Numbered from the stretch's first letter, positions 33,930 through 45,357 are shown. The stretch: 64,000 nucleotides of DNA from Siphonodentalium dalli (GCA_032622095.1 CP136066.1:41429835-41493834), one strand, 5' to 3'. Numbers and translations are program-made. The notes: generated by a model from the letters alone, not told the origin.

Positions 33930-34956
33930 ACATTATAGGTTGTATATCTGTGGGAGTTACCTGGTGTTTAGACATTATAAGTTGTATGTCTGCAGATGTT
34001 ACCTGGTTTTTAGATATTATAGGTTGTATATCTACAGGTGTTATCTGGTTTGTAGACATTATAAGTTGTATGTCTGCAGGTTTTACCGGGTTTTTAAACA
34101 TTATAGGTTGTATATCTGTAAGTATTATCATGTACCTGTTTTTAGACATTATAGGTTGCATGTCTGTAGCTGTTACCTGGCGTTTAGACATTATAGGTGT
34201 ACAGATGTAGGTGTTACCTGATTTTTAGACAGTATTGGTTGTATGTCTGCAGGTGTTTCCTGGCTTTTAGATATATGTTGTATGTATGTAGGGGTTACCT
34301 GGTGTTTAGACATAGGTTGTATGTCTGTAGGTGTTACCTTATTTTTAGATATATGTTGTATGTATGTAGGGGTTACCTGGTGTTTAGACATATGTTGTAT
34401 GTCTGTAGGTGTTACCTGGTTTTTAGATATATATTGTATGTATGTAGGGGTTACCTGGTGTTTAGACATATTTTGTATGTCTGTAGGTGTTACCTGGCTT
34501 TTAGATATATGTTGTATGTATGTAGGGGTTACCTGGTGTTTAGACATATGTTGTATGTCTGTAGGTGTTACCTGGTTTTTAGATATATGTTGTATGTCTG
34601 TAGGGGTTACCTGGTGTTTAGACATAGGTTGTATGTCTGTAGGTGTTACCCGATTTTTAGACAGTATTGGTTGTATGTATGTAGGTGTTACCTGGTTTTT
34701 AGATATATGTTGTATGTATGTAGGGGTTACCTGGTGTTTAGACATAGGTTGTATGTCTGTAGGTGTTACCTGGTTTTTAGATATATGTTGTATGTCTTAC
34801 CTGGTTTTTAGATATATGTTGTATGTCTGTATGTCTTACCTGGTTTTTACACATAGGTTGTATGTCTGTAGGTCTTACCTGGGTTTTACACATAGGTTGT
34901 ATGTCTGTAGGTCTTACCTGGGTTTTACACATAGGTTGTATGTCTGTAGGTGTTAT
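33930..34956 (-). repeat. ~40-bp minisatellite at the donor of the juxtamembrane exon
   Basis: About 25 units of 39-43 bp directly abut the 35.0-kb cyclase exon. On the minus strand a unit reads CTAAAAACCAG|GTAACA followed by CCTACAGACATACAAC. The four or five units nearest the exon have CAG|GTAAGA; most others have CAG|GTAACA. The 39-bp units keep one frame open (repeat V-T-P-T-D-I-Q-x-M-S-K-x-Q) for long stretches. Confidence 0.92.
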
Positions 34957-35002
34957 CTTCCAGATCATTCCTTCGTGGAGTTCTCTCTCCATGCGCTTCT
35001 TC
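34957..35002 (-). CDS. Receptor guanylate cyclase, cytoplasmic juxtamembrane exon (5th)
   Basis: Fifteen codons, KKRMERELHEGMIWK, which match the basic juxtamembrane segment of the family (..R.EREL...MLWK). The acceptor ATTCCGAAG has a weak pyrimidine tract but gives the correct phase with the transmembrane exon. The 3' end is problematic. By homology the exon should stop after WK in phase 0, but the following bases are ATAACACC, not GT. The bases beyond are the first unit of a minisatellite whose units carry CAG|GTAAGA donors in the same phase. The first usable donor gives an end at 34918, adding 13 residues (ITPTDIQPMCKTQ). I list the homology-based end; the true end is uncertain. Confidence 0.8.
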
Positions 35003-35698
35003 CTTCGGAATAGAATATTCAATTAATAGGTGTAGTGTATAAGACCACAAGGACATCACGCCAATAGCTGGTATATGGTAGACTGCTTGGCACAGCTGGA
35101 CAAATTGACTGGCATATTACTGTAATCATACACCCTCTAAATTCACACAATTAACGCCTGTAATAATCAGTAAAAGTCGCCATACGGTGTATACGAATTT
35201 ATTAATTAGCTATAGGTTATCGGCCGCAATAAGTAGAACGCTGCACGCGTCATAAGTAACAACATTTCGACCAATAAGTAGAAAACCCGGCCAATAAGTA
35301 ACAAAAAGTCGGCCAATAAGTAGAAAACGCGGCAATAACAATTGCAATAAACGCGGTCAATGTGACGTAAATGACGTCATACGTAATAAGGTCGATCGGT
35401 AAATAATATTGGGTCGACGGAAGATAGATTCTAGTTGATTTCGGATGAATTACGGAGAGTCACTGTTTTTGGGAGTAAATATGCATATACGTGGATGAAC
35501 TACATGTATCCGTATCAATATCATTCCCAGTGGAAACTGACAGTACTGTGAAATCGCTGCAAGTTCTTCACAATGTTCACAAGAATAAAAATTGCTGGAA
35601 TAATTGTTAATTTAATAAAACACACAATGGTATATCTATGTTAATATATTCATCCTGTGAAACAATTATTACATTGTTGCCAATTAATAAAATACTTA

Positions 35699-35809
35699 TT
35701 AATTGGTTGTTTCCACATTGACCGAGTTATGAGGCCTCGGTCTGTGGCCTCAGGCGAATACAACAGACCTTGGCCTCATAACTCGGCCAATATGGAAACA
35801 ACCAATTAA
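35699..35809. mobile_element. 111-bp foldback, TTGGTTGTTTCCA arms, TTAA ends
   Basis: ATTAATTGGTTGTTTCCA at the left and TGGAAACAACCAATTAAT at the right, with GAGTTATGAGGCC internal pairing. TTAA lies at both ends. No coding content. Confidence 0.65.
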
Positions 35810-35890
35810 TAACATATAGTATACATCCACGGTTTATCAAGCAATAACTGCAGCCTTCGCTGCATAAACGCGATGAACCACCTACGTATC

Positions 35891-36288
35891 TTAACCCTTT
35901 ATCCAACAAAACGGCCAAAAACGCCCAAATAAAGCTTCAATACCCTCAAATATCTTCGGTCTGTCTCAATAACACCATACAAATATGGATATCATTGGAA
36001 CCGGTTCATTGACCACATTGTGGTGATTACAGTTATGCCCTGTGCCAATGCATTCTCTTATATATGCGAGTCGACCATAGGTCGCCTCGCATATATAAGA
36101 ATATGCATTGGCCTAACAATTTATTTTAACAATTTTTATAATAATTTTCTACATTCTTTGACAATTTGATCATTTTTAATATGTGTTAAGCCAATGCATT
36201 CTCTTATATATGCGAGGCGACCTATGGTCGACTCGCATATATAAGAGAATGCATTGGCACAGGGCCGTTCTGTTGGGTAAAGGGTTAA
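35891..36288. mobile_element. piggyBac-like MITE with two hairpin modules
   Basis: TTAA|CCCTTTATCCAACA at the left and TGTTGGGTAAAGGG|TTAA at the right. Hairpin modules lie at about 36040-36113 and 36187-36261, separated by a T-rich ~70-bp spacer. The left third matches the element at 49966-50365 almost base for base. Confidence 0.85.
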
Positions 36289-37727
36289 AGGTACGGGAGG
36301 TCTTGGCGGTGGGTATGCTGTGAAAATATTTTCACCCGTCAAAAACCGCCACAAACAGAAAGAATATTAAAATGTAGATAGACTTTGTCCGTATACAAAT
36401 AAGAAATATCGCATAAACAGTATGTTATTGTCATATGTTTGACCATTGTTATGTAAACAAAAGCATAACAAGTTACTTTCCTGGTGTTTGTTTATATTAT
36501 GATGGTAAACATTAAGAGCGTTCTTTGTTGCTGAATTCCTTATATGGAACTAATAAAGAGCTTTTATATCATTTGTGTGTGATTAGCCAGTAACACTGTA
36601 CTGCCTTCTGTAACACAATCAGACTCTTGCTTAGGTAAAATATAGTAGGTCTTTATGATAGCATGCTGTTTACGTGATGGTCATGGTATATATGAACGAA
36701 ACTGTATTCGTTTTAATATTTTTCTGTTTACGGTGATTGAAACAAATATGAATATTTTCGACAACTAAGGCCTCCGTGCCTTTAAAGTGTCCGTAAGAAT
36801 AGGCACAAATCGCCATACGGTTTATATGAACGTTTCCGATGTTCCTAAAACAATAAGCACACATCTCTACATATATTTGCACAACAAGCCGCCCATAAGA
36901 CTCAGTACTCAGTAGAAATCGTCATACGGTTTACACGAACGTTGCTGGTGTTCATCAACCAATAACTGGAGTCTACACTTCATAAAAAAGCAATAAACCA
37001 CATACGACGCTTCAATCCGACCATGTGCACGCGCTGGCTGTGTATTGTTGTTGGGAGATTGCGTTGGAATTTGAGCAATATGTTACTTACAATTGTTTTT
37101 GGTAATTTTGAAAAAGTTCATGTTGTAATGTACTATTAAAATGAAACTGTATATGAGTATAATGAATGATTGGAAGGTCGATTGGGGGTCACTGGTCTTG
37201 GTCGGTAGAGTAATTAGTCACATTTTGTTTGAATCCCTCCCCTATCGATCTTCCAGTAATTTCTGATATGAAATTCGTCACAAGTTATTACGTATTGTAC
37301 TTTTTGATTGGTAATTTTTGGTGTTACAGCGCGATGAACGGTCAACAGTAATTGCATGACTGATTTTTACAGATATTCGAAGGTTAAATTTCTGGCATGA
37401 AAATTTCAGGAATTAGATATATGCCGTACAGTAGATGAGTCATTTTACTACGATTTCAGATTTTCGAAGTTTTTGAACCAGGAACCAGTCTTTTCAATAA
37501 GACACATTGAATGCGCATCAATAAACATACACGAGTGGCATAAAACAATTAAATGGCAGCTGATAACTTATATAGCAATGTTCATTCAATAAACATTCGT
37601 ATTAACTTTGAGACATAAATCTATTAAACTGTACGTTTATTTCATCGAAGTGAAAACTTAGACTTTTTGCCGAATTTCACACATTGGACTGGTCCTTGTC
37701 ACAATTGAACCAATCGTCCGATTCGTA

Positions 37728-37870
37728 GTAACCATAATAACATGAGCTTTATGCTGTAGTTACCTGACACCTGATTCGTAGTAACCTGAGTCTTTTTGCT
37801 GTAGTTACCTGACACCTGATTCGTAGTAACCAACCTCATATTTCGTAATCACCTGACTCTTTTTGCCTGA
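37728..37870. repeat. Short tandem units GATTCGTAGTAACC / CTGTAGTTACCTGACACCT
   Basis: Three to four ~52-bp units in the intron between the 40.1-kb and 35.0-kb exons. On the minus strand they contain CAG|GTAACTAC, donor-like, but they match no exon end found here. Confidence 0.6.
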
Positions 37871-38502
37871 CAATGAGTTTAGTAAACTACCAAGTGTGAG
37901 TATTTTATACGTATAATTTATCGTTCACACCCAAGCATCCTATAGTAAAGTGTCTGCATAAATTCCAGCATGTGAAAGTATGTGCCCTTAGATCAATAGA
38001 ATTCGAATATGCCAGTGACTTACGTTAAACAGCGACATGTTCACCGTTGACTTTGACAATATTTGACAATCACCAATGGAGCTAATTGTTCACAACCCTT
38101 GCCATGTAGTGAATTTAAATTAATAAATCCTTCCAATTCAATATTTTTACTCGCATCACATAAACAGTACATAGGTACAGATATGTAATGTATTTACAAA
38201 ATATATATATACACTATTTACAATAGAATGTGCATTTCCCGCTAGCATTCAAACAAAATGTCCATAACACGTCATGATTTTTTAACATTGAGCATGATCG
38301 TCATGGGGGAAGCCAACCGCACCTAGTTGAATCGTTGGCAGACGGAATTAAAGCCGCTTACACATGGAAGCGGCGCGGCCAGCGCGGTTATCTAGCGAAT
38401 AAACTTGTTGTCATCGCCGCGAGAGTGTGTCGCTTTCACGTGGCCGCGGCAGAATAATTATAAACGCCCGAAGTGTTGTGTTCCATAACATTAGTTTCTA
38501 GA

Positions 38503-38804
38503 ATGGAGGCAATGTCTGACGACACACTCGTTATAATAGCACTGGCATATTTGTATCGACAACGAAAAAAGAAGAGAAATAGAAGGTTTTGGGTACACCC
38601 AATTAATAAGAAGAGATATTTACATGGTGTATTTAATCATTTATACCGTGAACTCTATTCAGATGACGACAAATTTATACAATACTTTAGAACGTCAAGG
38701 GAACAGTTCGCGTGGATACTTTTCTTCATCGAAGATGATATAAAGAAAGAATACAGGGTGTGGAAGCCAATTAGTCCACAACAAAGACTTGCGATATGCT
38801 TGAG
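38503..38804 (+). CDS. HARBI1-like transposase, first exon only
   Basis: One hundred codons starting MEAMSDDTLVIIALAYLYRQ and including RRFWVHPINKKR, F-N-H-L-Y-R-E-L and the diagnostic WKPISPQQRLAICLR. This corresponds to the N-terminal region of the Harbinger/HARBI1 nuclease family (RRFWVRP..., (Y/W)..PISP..RLAI.LR). The frame ends TTGAG|GTGAGA, a good donor in phase 2; the next expected residues (F/YLATG) are not present downstream. About 150 bp upstream lies AGCCGCTTACACATGG, a possible 5' terminal repeat. The catalytic DDE part was not found, so this is probably a truncated element. Confidence 0.7.
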
Positions 38805-39257
38805 GTGAGATTAAACTCTGTTTTTATATCCATACTTCCAAAGAAAAACACATATTCACATAATAGGTGCTCCATCGTATGAGAACTGACATGTATGTTT
38901 TAATAACTCAAGTCGAGACCGCCATATTGCTGGTTATAATCAGCTGACTGTATGGGCTGCAAAGTTTGGTACGTTGGTTGCTGTTGTCGTGTATGTTGTA
39001 GTGGTTGTAACATTTATAACACTGGCAATGCATTCCGACTGGTGAACTTTTCAAACACACGTGTTGTGTACATATAAACATTATGTTATCTACTGCTCGA
39101 CATAAGTTATGATTTAAGATCATGTCTTGAATTTGTCAAACACAGTTTTGATGACTCTGAGAAATGTTTTCATCGTTATTTCTGATATAATTAAGAAAAT
39201 GCGAAAATTTCATGTTGCCATTATTCAAGGATTTTTGTTAAAAAACAGTTACCTCAT

Positions 39258-39835
39258 AAACATGGGATGGGAGTCTAACTTCAATTAAAATCTCAAGTAG
39301 ACAAGCCACCAACCTTTCTCATTGAATATCGAAGTGGCAGATTTGCCAACATGTGAAAGTACATGCAGTCAGATAACTAGAAGTCGAATATACCAGTAAA
39401 TTATATATCCATTTCTGTAATCTGAGTGCATACAGGAAAAGCCATTATATGTATAAACGTTAAAATACAAATATGTTAAAAAAATATATCCATGACATTT
39501 AAACAAATTACGTAAAAACATGGGGTGAGAGTCTACATTATATACTTTATCAATTTTGATCATTTTTTCTTACATTCTTAACAATTTATATATTTTTTCT
39601 CATTATTTCTTACATTCTTTGACAATTTTTTATAATTTTTCTCATTTTTTCTTACATTCTTTAACAATGATAAAAAAAATAATGTAAAATTTGTTAGGCC
39701 AATGCATTATCTTATATATGCAAGGCGACCTTTGGTCGACTCGCATATATAAGAGAATGCATTGGCACAGGGTTGTCGCAAAAATTTAAATCTCAAGTAG
39801 ACAAGCCACCAAAAAACTTTCACATGCTGTCTAAC
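39258..39835 (-). repeat. Diverged duplicates of the 40.1-kb exon donor region
   Basis: The sequence CAAGCCACCAACCTTTCTC at 39306 and CAAGCCACCAAAAAAC at 39800 resemble AAAGCCACCAACCTTCG, which spans the donor of the transmembrane exon at 40025-40042. Both copies share a longer flank, AAATCTCAAGTAGACAAGCC. They lie in the intron of the same gene, on the same strand. Confidence 0.5.
39697..39766. repeat. Solo ~70-bp hairpin module
   Basis: GGCCAATGCATTATCTTATA to ATAAGAGAATGCATTGGC, followed by ACAGGG. T-rich TTTCTTACATTCTTTAACAA repeats lie to its left, as in the composite elements. No termini recognised. Confidence 0.85.
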
Positions 39836-40036
39836 CTGAAGCTGAAGTTGTCGTTTTCGTGGAGTTTAAAATGTCGGTTTCCAACAATCAACACAGCCAT
39901 TATTAAAATATGTTTAAACATATCTTTATTTTAACGCTGATACAACGTAATGGCTTTCCCTTGATGCATTCATATTTCAGGAATGGATATTTATATTATG
40001 GTCCAACAATCAACAGCTATTATTAAAGCCACCAAC

Positions 40037-40118
40037 CTTCGTAATTGGAGAACGATGAATGATGTTGTCAGAGCCAGTGCAAGAACGACGAGAGAGCTTG
40101 CTGTGGTAATATACATAT
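40037..40118 (-). CDS. Receptor guanylate cyclase, transmembrane exon (4th)
   Basis: A short exon of 26 whole codons with a clear hydrophobic helix, SSLVVLALALTTSFIVL, followed by Gln-Leu-Arg at the cytoplasmic face. It was found by searching for a phase 1-to-2 exon between the CGF exon and the basic juxtamembrane exon. It has two leading and two trailing bases, exactly the phases required, and the joined codon AG|G gives Arg. The acceptor is TTATTTTACAG and the donor ACGAAG|GTTGGT. It is too short for an ORF scan. Confidence 0.87.
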
Positions 40119-40933
40119 CTGTAAAATAAGTAAGTCATATATCCAGCGTTGGTTATGTGATCTTGCTAATGTGATTTGATGCTAATTGGGGCAAGATGAT
40201 GATGTTAAGAAAAAAGAATAAAAGTGCTGTTATTTTTGTCTAAAGTTGTCATTGTTGTGGTGTTTGGCTAAAAGGATGTCCCGATTGTGCTCAATAAGCA
40301 ACACGGATAATCATAGTCATACTCATTCTAGTTGTATAATCCTAATACTATTCAAATAAGTTTCTTCTTAACTGCATGTGGACACACGTCGCATTCTCGT
40401 TCCTAACATGCCCATATATACTGCCACACATCATAAATGTTACCGTACATTATCATGATTTATCTAACGGGACTATTACCATACACCGCCAGATATACAT
40501 AAACAGATATATATATATGTAATATTGATAATTTGAATTATCCCAAAACCTCACTCAACAAAGAGACTTTCCGACGATCCATATAGATCTCATTCTGTTT
40601 ACCTATATAAAGATGGCGGTATCTCTCGCCTGAAACCGTTGTAGCAACAGAAAACAAAATATTTTGTTCCTAATATATACCCATGGAACTGGAACTGGAA
40701 CTGAAACTGTTAATATGTTTTAGATAATTTGAACAGTTCAAAAAATTCCTATGTAAAGATAGTACATCTTCGATCTGATAAATCGTCTGGATTGGCTCAC
40801 AACCACGACAATACTCATTTGTGATATGCCCTAAGTACTAGATTCTATAAGTTTTATATATGACTATAGTCTGTACAAGTGCGTGGATCTGAAATACAAG
40901 CATCTATGCTATTACGTATAGTTATACTTGTTT

Positions 40934-41066
40934 TAGTGGGTAGCAGGAAGACAGCCCGATAGGGCTAAGCTACCCCCGACAATACACTGTTATAATTTAT
41001 TATGTATTACTGCCACTGTGTCATTCGTGTGTATTGTAAATAAACTATCCTATCCTATCCTAAAGT
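40934..41066 (+). mobile_element. 3' end of a non-LTR retrotransposon (putative)
   Basis: A GC-richer hairpin-bearing stretch, CAGCCCGATAGGGCTAAGC, is followed ~90 bp on by AATAAACTATCCTATCC, ending in a CTATC microsatellite. LINEs often terminate in such a short microsatellite after a conserved 3' UTR. No coding sequence is attached. Confidence 0.45.
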
Positions 41067-41395
41067 CAGGGTCCGCATGTACAAAACCTTCAAGAACATA
41101 TATATTTAAAAGATAGTTTAATAATGGCTGCGCCGGTATTCACACCACGACAGCTATAGACATTTTGATTGTGGTCGGTTTCCAACAACCAGCACACACA
41201 TTATTAAAATATCTTACAATATATATGTTTTAGATAACTTTTTCTTATATTCTTTATGAATTTTTCTAATTTTTTCTTACATTCTTTAACATTTTTTTTC
41301 ATTTTTTTTCATTATTTCTTACATTCTTTGACAATATTTTTTATAATTTTTCTCATTTTTTCTTACATTCTTTAACAATTCTAAAAAAATATATA

Positions 41396-41475
41396 GGCCA
41401 ATGCATTCTCTTATATATGTGAGGCGACCTTTGGTAAGAGATTGCATTGGCACTCATATAAGAGAATGCATTGGC
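41396..41475. repeat. Rearranged hairpin module
   Basis: Left arm and loop of the module, then two copies of the right-arm end (GCATTGGCACTCATATA). It lies ~100 bp downstream of the donor of the 41.6-kb exon. T-rich TTTCTTACATTCTTT repeats precede it. Confidence 0.7.
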
Positions 41476-41574
41476 ACTCATATACACTGAACCCGATCGA
41501 CTCTCGCCTGTACGGCCGGGTCAACATAGCTCGTTATAGACGCCACATAGTTATATAGCAAGCAGGATTCTCAC

Positions 41575-41683
41575 CTGTGTGGTCGGGTGGACATAGCTCG
41601 TTATAGAAGCCACATAGCGGTTTATCCAGTGGTGGTTTTCCGTCGGCAGTCAGCCAAATCGGTTTGTGGATGAATTGGAGGTT
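41575..41683 (-). CDS. Receptor guanylate cyclase, juxtamembrane extracellular exon (3rd)
   Basis: Thirty-six codons just outside the membrane: P-I-W-L-T-A-D-G-K-P-P-L-D-K-P-L-C-G-F-Y-N-E-L-C-P-P. Receptor cyclases carry a conserved W...PP...CGF.NE..C segment here, whose cysteines form a juxtamembrane disulphide loop. The acceptor CTCTTTCCACAG and the donor CACAG|GTGAGA are strong. The exon begins in phase 0 and leaves one base, G, that joins AT of the next exon to give Asp. Confidence 0.92.
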
Positions 41684-42320
41684 CTGTGGAAAGAGACATG
41701 GACCATATATTCTCTCATGATTGTGTTATCAGGGTACTCATTGGTCGGTGCTCTCTGTTATTTTTGTATGGAACAGTGTATCCTAGAATTGTGTATTATA
41801 ATTTGATAATATAGCTTTTAATCGATCGATGGTTGCTGAAGTTTTAAGAATCGGTTCAGGCATTTGTGGATTATGGCTATTAGAAATGAGTAGGTATCTG
41901 AAAAAAGAACAATCTTATTAAACATGTGTTGTTTATTGATGCACTTTTTAAAGTGGCGAGCTCGTTTAAAACTAATATTTTTTGTAATTTATATTTTACG
42001 ACCCGCCCCTGTGGTATAACCTGACAATCACTCCCCTGTCGCGTAACTCGGCCCTTATTACTCGGCCCAATCAGTCGGTAACCTTATAGCCAGTTATTTA
42101 TGTCAAGATGCAACTTCTGTTTTGCGATATTCCTGAATTGGAAAGCGGACATCCTCATTCCAGACTATGTTTTAAATAGGGAAACTGCAACGCAAGCATA
42201 GTTCAGTACTCTCGTTGCGCTGGTCTGACCACTGAAATCATGTAAATATACGTAAGTTAATCAGGCCAGCATACCAGTGGAGTAAACACTGCTATGCAGT
42301 TTGATATTATAGCCACACAC

Positions 42321-42451
42321 CTGTCCTGCATCGGCCGCCGGATCTGCAATAGCGAACTCTGTCCCAATGCCCTCTGGGTTGATAAAATCCTGAATGAGCC
42401 AAGCTGTCTCCCTATCACCCTTCTCATCGAAATTCACCATTCCTGATTTAC
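42321..42451 (-). CDS. Receptor guanylate cyclase, extracellular exon (2nd)
   Basis: Forty-three whole codons of the membrane-proximal ectodomain. It reads G-K-S-G-M-V-N-F-D-E-K-G-D-R, the family pattern G.SG.V..D..GDR that begins the second lobe of the ligand-binding fold. The acceptor is TTTCTTCCAG and the donor GGACAG|GTGTGTG. It begins with two bases that complete the codon left by the 50.7-kb exon and ends in phase 0. The intron before it is about 8.2 kb and is filled with retroelement relics. Both splice sites are consistent and the reading frame is open throughout. Confidence 0.9.
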
Positions 42452-43489
42452 CTGGAAGAAAGTTCCGGTTGTCAATCAGTCTAATGTCGGCCAATGAGCA
42501 TACGTCACCAAATTAAATGTAATATCTAGGTTACACTGCTGTAAATGTGTTCCATACACCTCAGTGCTAACGTTTTAGCATATACTGTTGGCAATATAAA
42601 TTTTGTGTCCAAACGTTTCATTAAATCTGAAAGATTGACATTAATTTTTGGGGAAACTTTTTACCCCAAAAAATGATATCCGTCTAGCAGCGAATTTGCC
42701 TTTAAATCTTGTGTTTTCGTAACTAGTGTCAGAACTGCATAAAAAATTACTGTCATATGTTACACCACACCAAAAAAATCACTACAACTTCAATACAAAG
42801 GGTTAATTCCTGTTCCAATGGCTATTTTACCTATGCAAGTTTTATCCCGCCAGTTTACGACGGAATGGTTTCCAGACACACTGGGTAGAATATTTGGGTG
42901 CAGTTATTTAATAAATGAATATAATTTGTGTGTATTTCATTGAAGCAGACTCCCTGTCACCTTTTGTGCCAATACAGGACAAAACATTAGCAAATCGATA
43001 AGCACACAAGAGAGGCAGTTAAGACTAGTTTAAATCCATCGCGAATTTCATGGCGATGCACACATTCCGCCTTGGTGCAAAAATAGCCAGTGATCGATAT
43101 CAATACTATACCTACATTACATAAAAGCTGCCCAAACTAGTATATACAACCCTGAAACCTATAACTTATGCTGTGGTAAATTAAGATAGTTAGGAACAGT
43201 TTCAAATTCAATAAATTCTGTATTGGTGGATTATATGTTATTTGGAAAATTGTGGGCCCGGCTTACAAATTTTCAGCCCTATTAACAAGATTGGTAAGAG
43301 GCGATTGGTGGCTCTCTTGCTTATAAATAATACAATCAAGTCATTTTCTTGTATCCAAGCGGCGGATACTGTTGGAAGCTGATATTGTAAAGTCCAGCAC
43401 GTCTCTACTATGGTCCTTTCCCTATGTCATGCTGGACAAGAATGACGTTTCAAAGCGCATTTCTGTGGATTAATGAATGTTTAAATGCT

Positions 43490-43945
43490 ATTACGACACC
43501 AATTTAATATCCTCTACCTGTCATTGATGCTATATTGTCACTTCTTAGAAGAACAAAATTGTTCTCATCTCTCGATTTACAGTCTGACTACTGGCAGTGC
43601 CAAGTGGCGGCAGAAGGCAAATGTAAGACTTATTTCTTGTACCAACACGGTCTTTTCGAATTTAACATTGTCACACCTAGGCTCCTAAACACGATTGGAA
43701 TTTTCCAACAACACACGTCTCAAGTCTCAAATGAAATAGGCAATTAGGCAATAGCTTACTTAGATGACAGTGTAATCTGCAGTAAAACCCTGGTATCTCA
43801 TCTACAACACATTCAGGCAGTATTCAATAGATTTCGGCAGCATACTCTCAAGCTAGCGAAAATATTTCAATTTATGAAGCCAGCCACCCATTATTTAGGT
43901 TTTGTAATCGAAACCACCGGTACTTGTCCTGATCATGACATGGTC
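43490..43945 (+). pseudogene. Ty3/gypsy-like reverse transcriptase relic
   Basis: Conceptual translation with two frame changes gives LSLLRRTKLFSSLDLQSDYW, the L(F)SSLDL..GYWQ signature of Ty3/gypsy reverse transcriptase, then AIAYLDDSVI (YLDD active site) and HLQHIQAVF, ending YLGFVIETTG. An in-frame stop precedes the YLDD box. No long terminal repeats were identified. Confidence 0.85.
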
Positions 43946-44445
43946 ACGATAGTATCATTGTCTGCAACCTTACGTCTTATATTTCGACACTTGCTATGTG
44001 AATGACTTGGTATTGTCAGGAAAGCAGTTTATTAGTAAATAGTTAATTATACTCGCATCTCTATTGTGATTTTTCATACACAGATAAACCAATCACCAAA
44101 CAATACAATGGTAGACGGGTTGCTTCATCAGAAGGGCACAAGATTAGCTATGCAAACAGCACCGCCACATTAAATACTAGTAATCACACCAACCATCGGT
44201 ACTAATGCTATGAGACTAACGGCATCTTAATTTGTGTTAACTTAACCTACACCTTATAAAACACCACAAATATAATTATGTTGTAAGAGTTTCCTGAATT
44301 TAATGGTATTTACATCCAATATTGTTCAATTTTCTTGAGAGAATTAAAAAGTTAGTTACCACAACATTTGCCAAATGAAAATATTTTTTGCCAAATGTGA
44401 ATGATTTTTGCCATTGGCAAATTTAGAAAGTGGCAGCGCGAACCC
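43940..44445 (+). repeat. ~500-bp dispersed repeat, intact copy (empty site)
   Basis: Matches 49690-50555 once the TTAA element at 49966-50365 is removed. It ends TTTTTGCCATTGGCAAATTT then AGAAAGTGGCAGCGCGAACCC. A short fragment of the same end is at 16470-16515. It lacks terminal inverted repeats. Confidence 0.8.
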
Positions 44446-44639
44446 TGGTTGAGGCCATTCGGTCTTCAGTATCTCCAAACTGTGTTAAGGGTGTTCGCTC
44501 TTTCATTGATAATTGCACCTAATATTGTTGTTTCATCCATCCTGGGGAATGCTGAACCCAATTGACATACACCCTATTCTTGAGAAAAGTGGGCTTGATC
44601 TATCAGGCCCCTACCCAATCTCCCGGGTTGTCGTCTCCC

Positions 44640-45357
44640 CCACCAATACAATCTCCAAACCAAGCCGTACCCATGCAGGTAAAGAATACCACCAAATCGC
44701 ATTGGAACAACATACATGTTGCTCCATAAGCATATGAAAACCGCAAATCGCCAATAAGCAGCTAAATTCGATAAGAAAGCAAAAGGCGTGTATTTTGCCA
44801 TCGGGGATTCCATGTATCTAAAGAACCAAATGACAGTCATGCATACTACAGAATAATTTCCCAATCACACATGAAAAGACATCTGACCGGGACTGTCACC
44901 AAGGCCCATACCACACACCTCCGAATGGGCAATTAGCATACCCTAAGTCGCTAGACATGCCCCAAACTACGTGGTACCTCCCACACTGGAGGATGAGCAC
45001 AAAGGCTCACCCAACGATAATTCCACCGGAGGGTCATTTAGGGATGAAACAGAACCATTGCCAGATAAGACCATCAAACATTTCCACAAAGAAAATCCCT
45101 CATCAACGACCATTTTGGAACCACCAGGACAGTCATCCAGTGAGGATACTGAACTACTGCCAGCCGGCATTCAAAACAAATTAGTATCGTCCTGTAAGTT
45201 AGACCACTCGCTAGAACTCTCAGACTCATCCGATTCTGAGATAAGCACCATGCATACTGCACTACCAAGACCCTTTAAGTGCGAGGTGACGCGGCTAGAT
45301 TCCATTTGCATGAACCCCTTTTTCACCTCCATTGTCGTGACGCATTCGTGCAAGTGA
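44640..45357 (+). pseudogene. Ty3/gypsy-like integrase C-terminus and Pol tail, relic
   Basis: Around 44745-44850 the translation AAKFDKKAKGVYFAIGDSMYL-type pattern (KFDKKAK ... GD..YLKN) matches the end of gypsy integrases, broken by stops. It is followed by an open frame of 128 codons (44971-45357), rich in Ser, Pro, Glu and Asp, as expected for a Pol C-terminal tail. Most of the ~0.7 kb between it and the reverse transcriptase relic, where RNase H and the integrase core should be, is another repeat. The element is therefore heavily rearranged. Confidence 0.6.

Noticed and set aside
34951-34960. U12-type AT-AC intron at the ATAACA after the W-K codons
   Set aside because: U12 donors need ATATCCTT; ATAACACC does not match, and the array units show GTAACACC at the same place, so a mutated GT donor is simpler.
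34197-35013. Plus-strand ORFs of 204 and 256 codons (repeats of C-R-C-Y-L-V-F-R and G-V-T-W-C-L-D-I)
   Set aside because: They are translations of the 40-bp minisatellite on the strand opposite to the cyclase gene, in two frames at once. No independent gene evidence.
44971-45357. 128-codon ORF as a stand-alone gene
   Set aside because: It directly follows a broken gypsy integrase C-terminus, is low in complexity and has no start context or splice signals. Better read as the tail of the retroelement.
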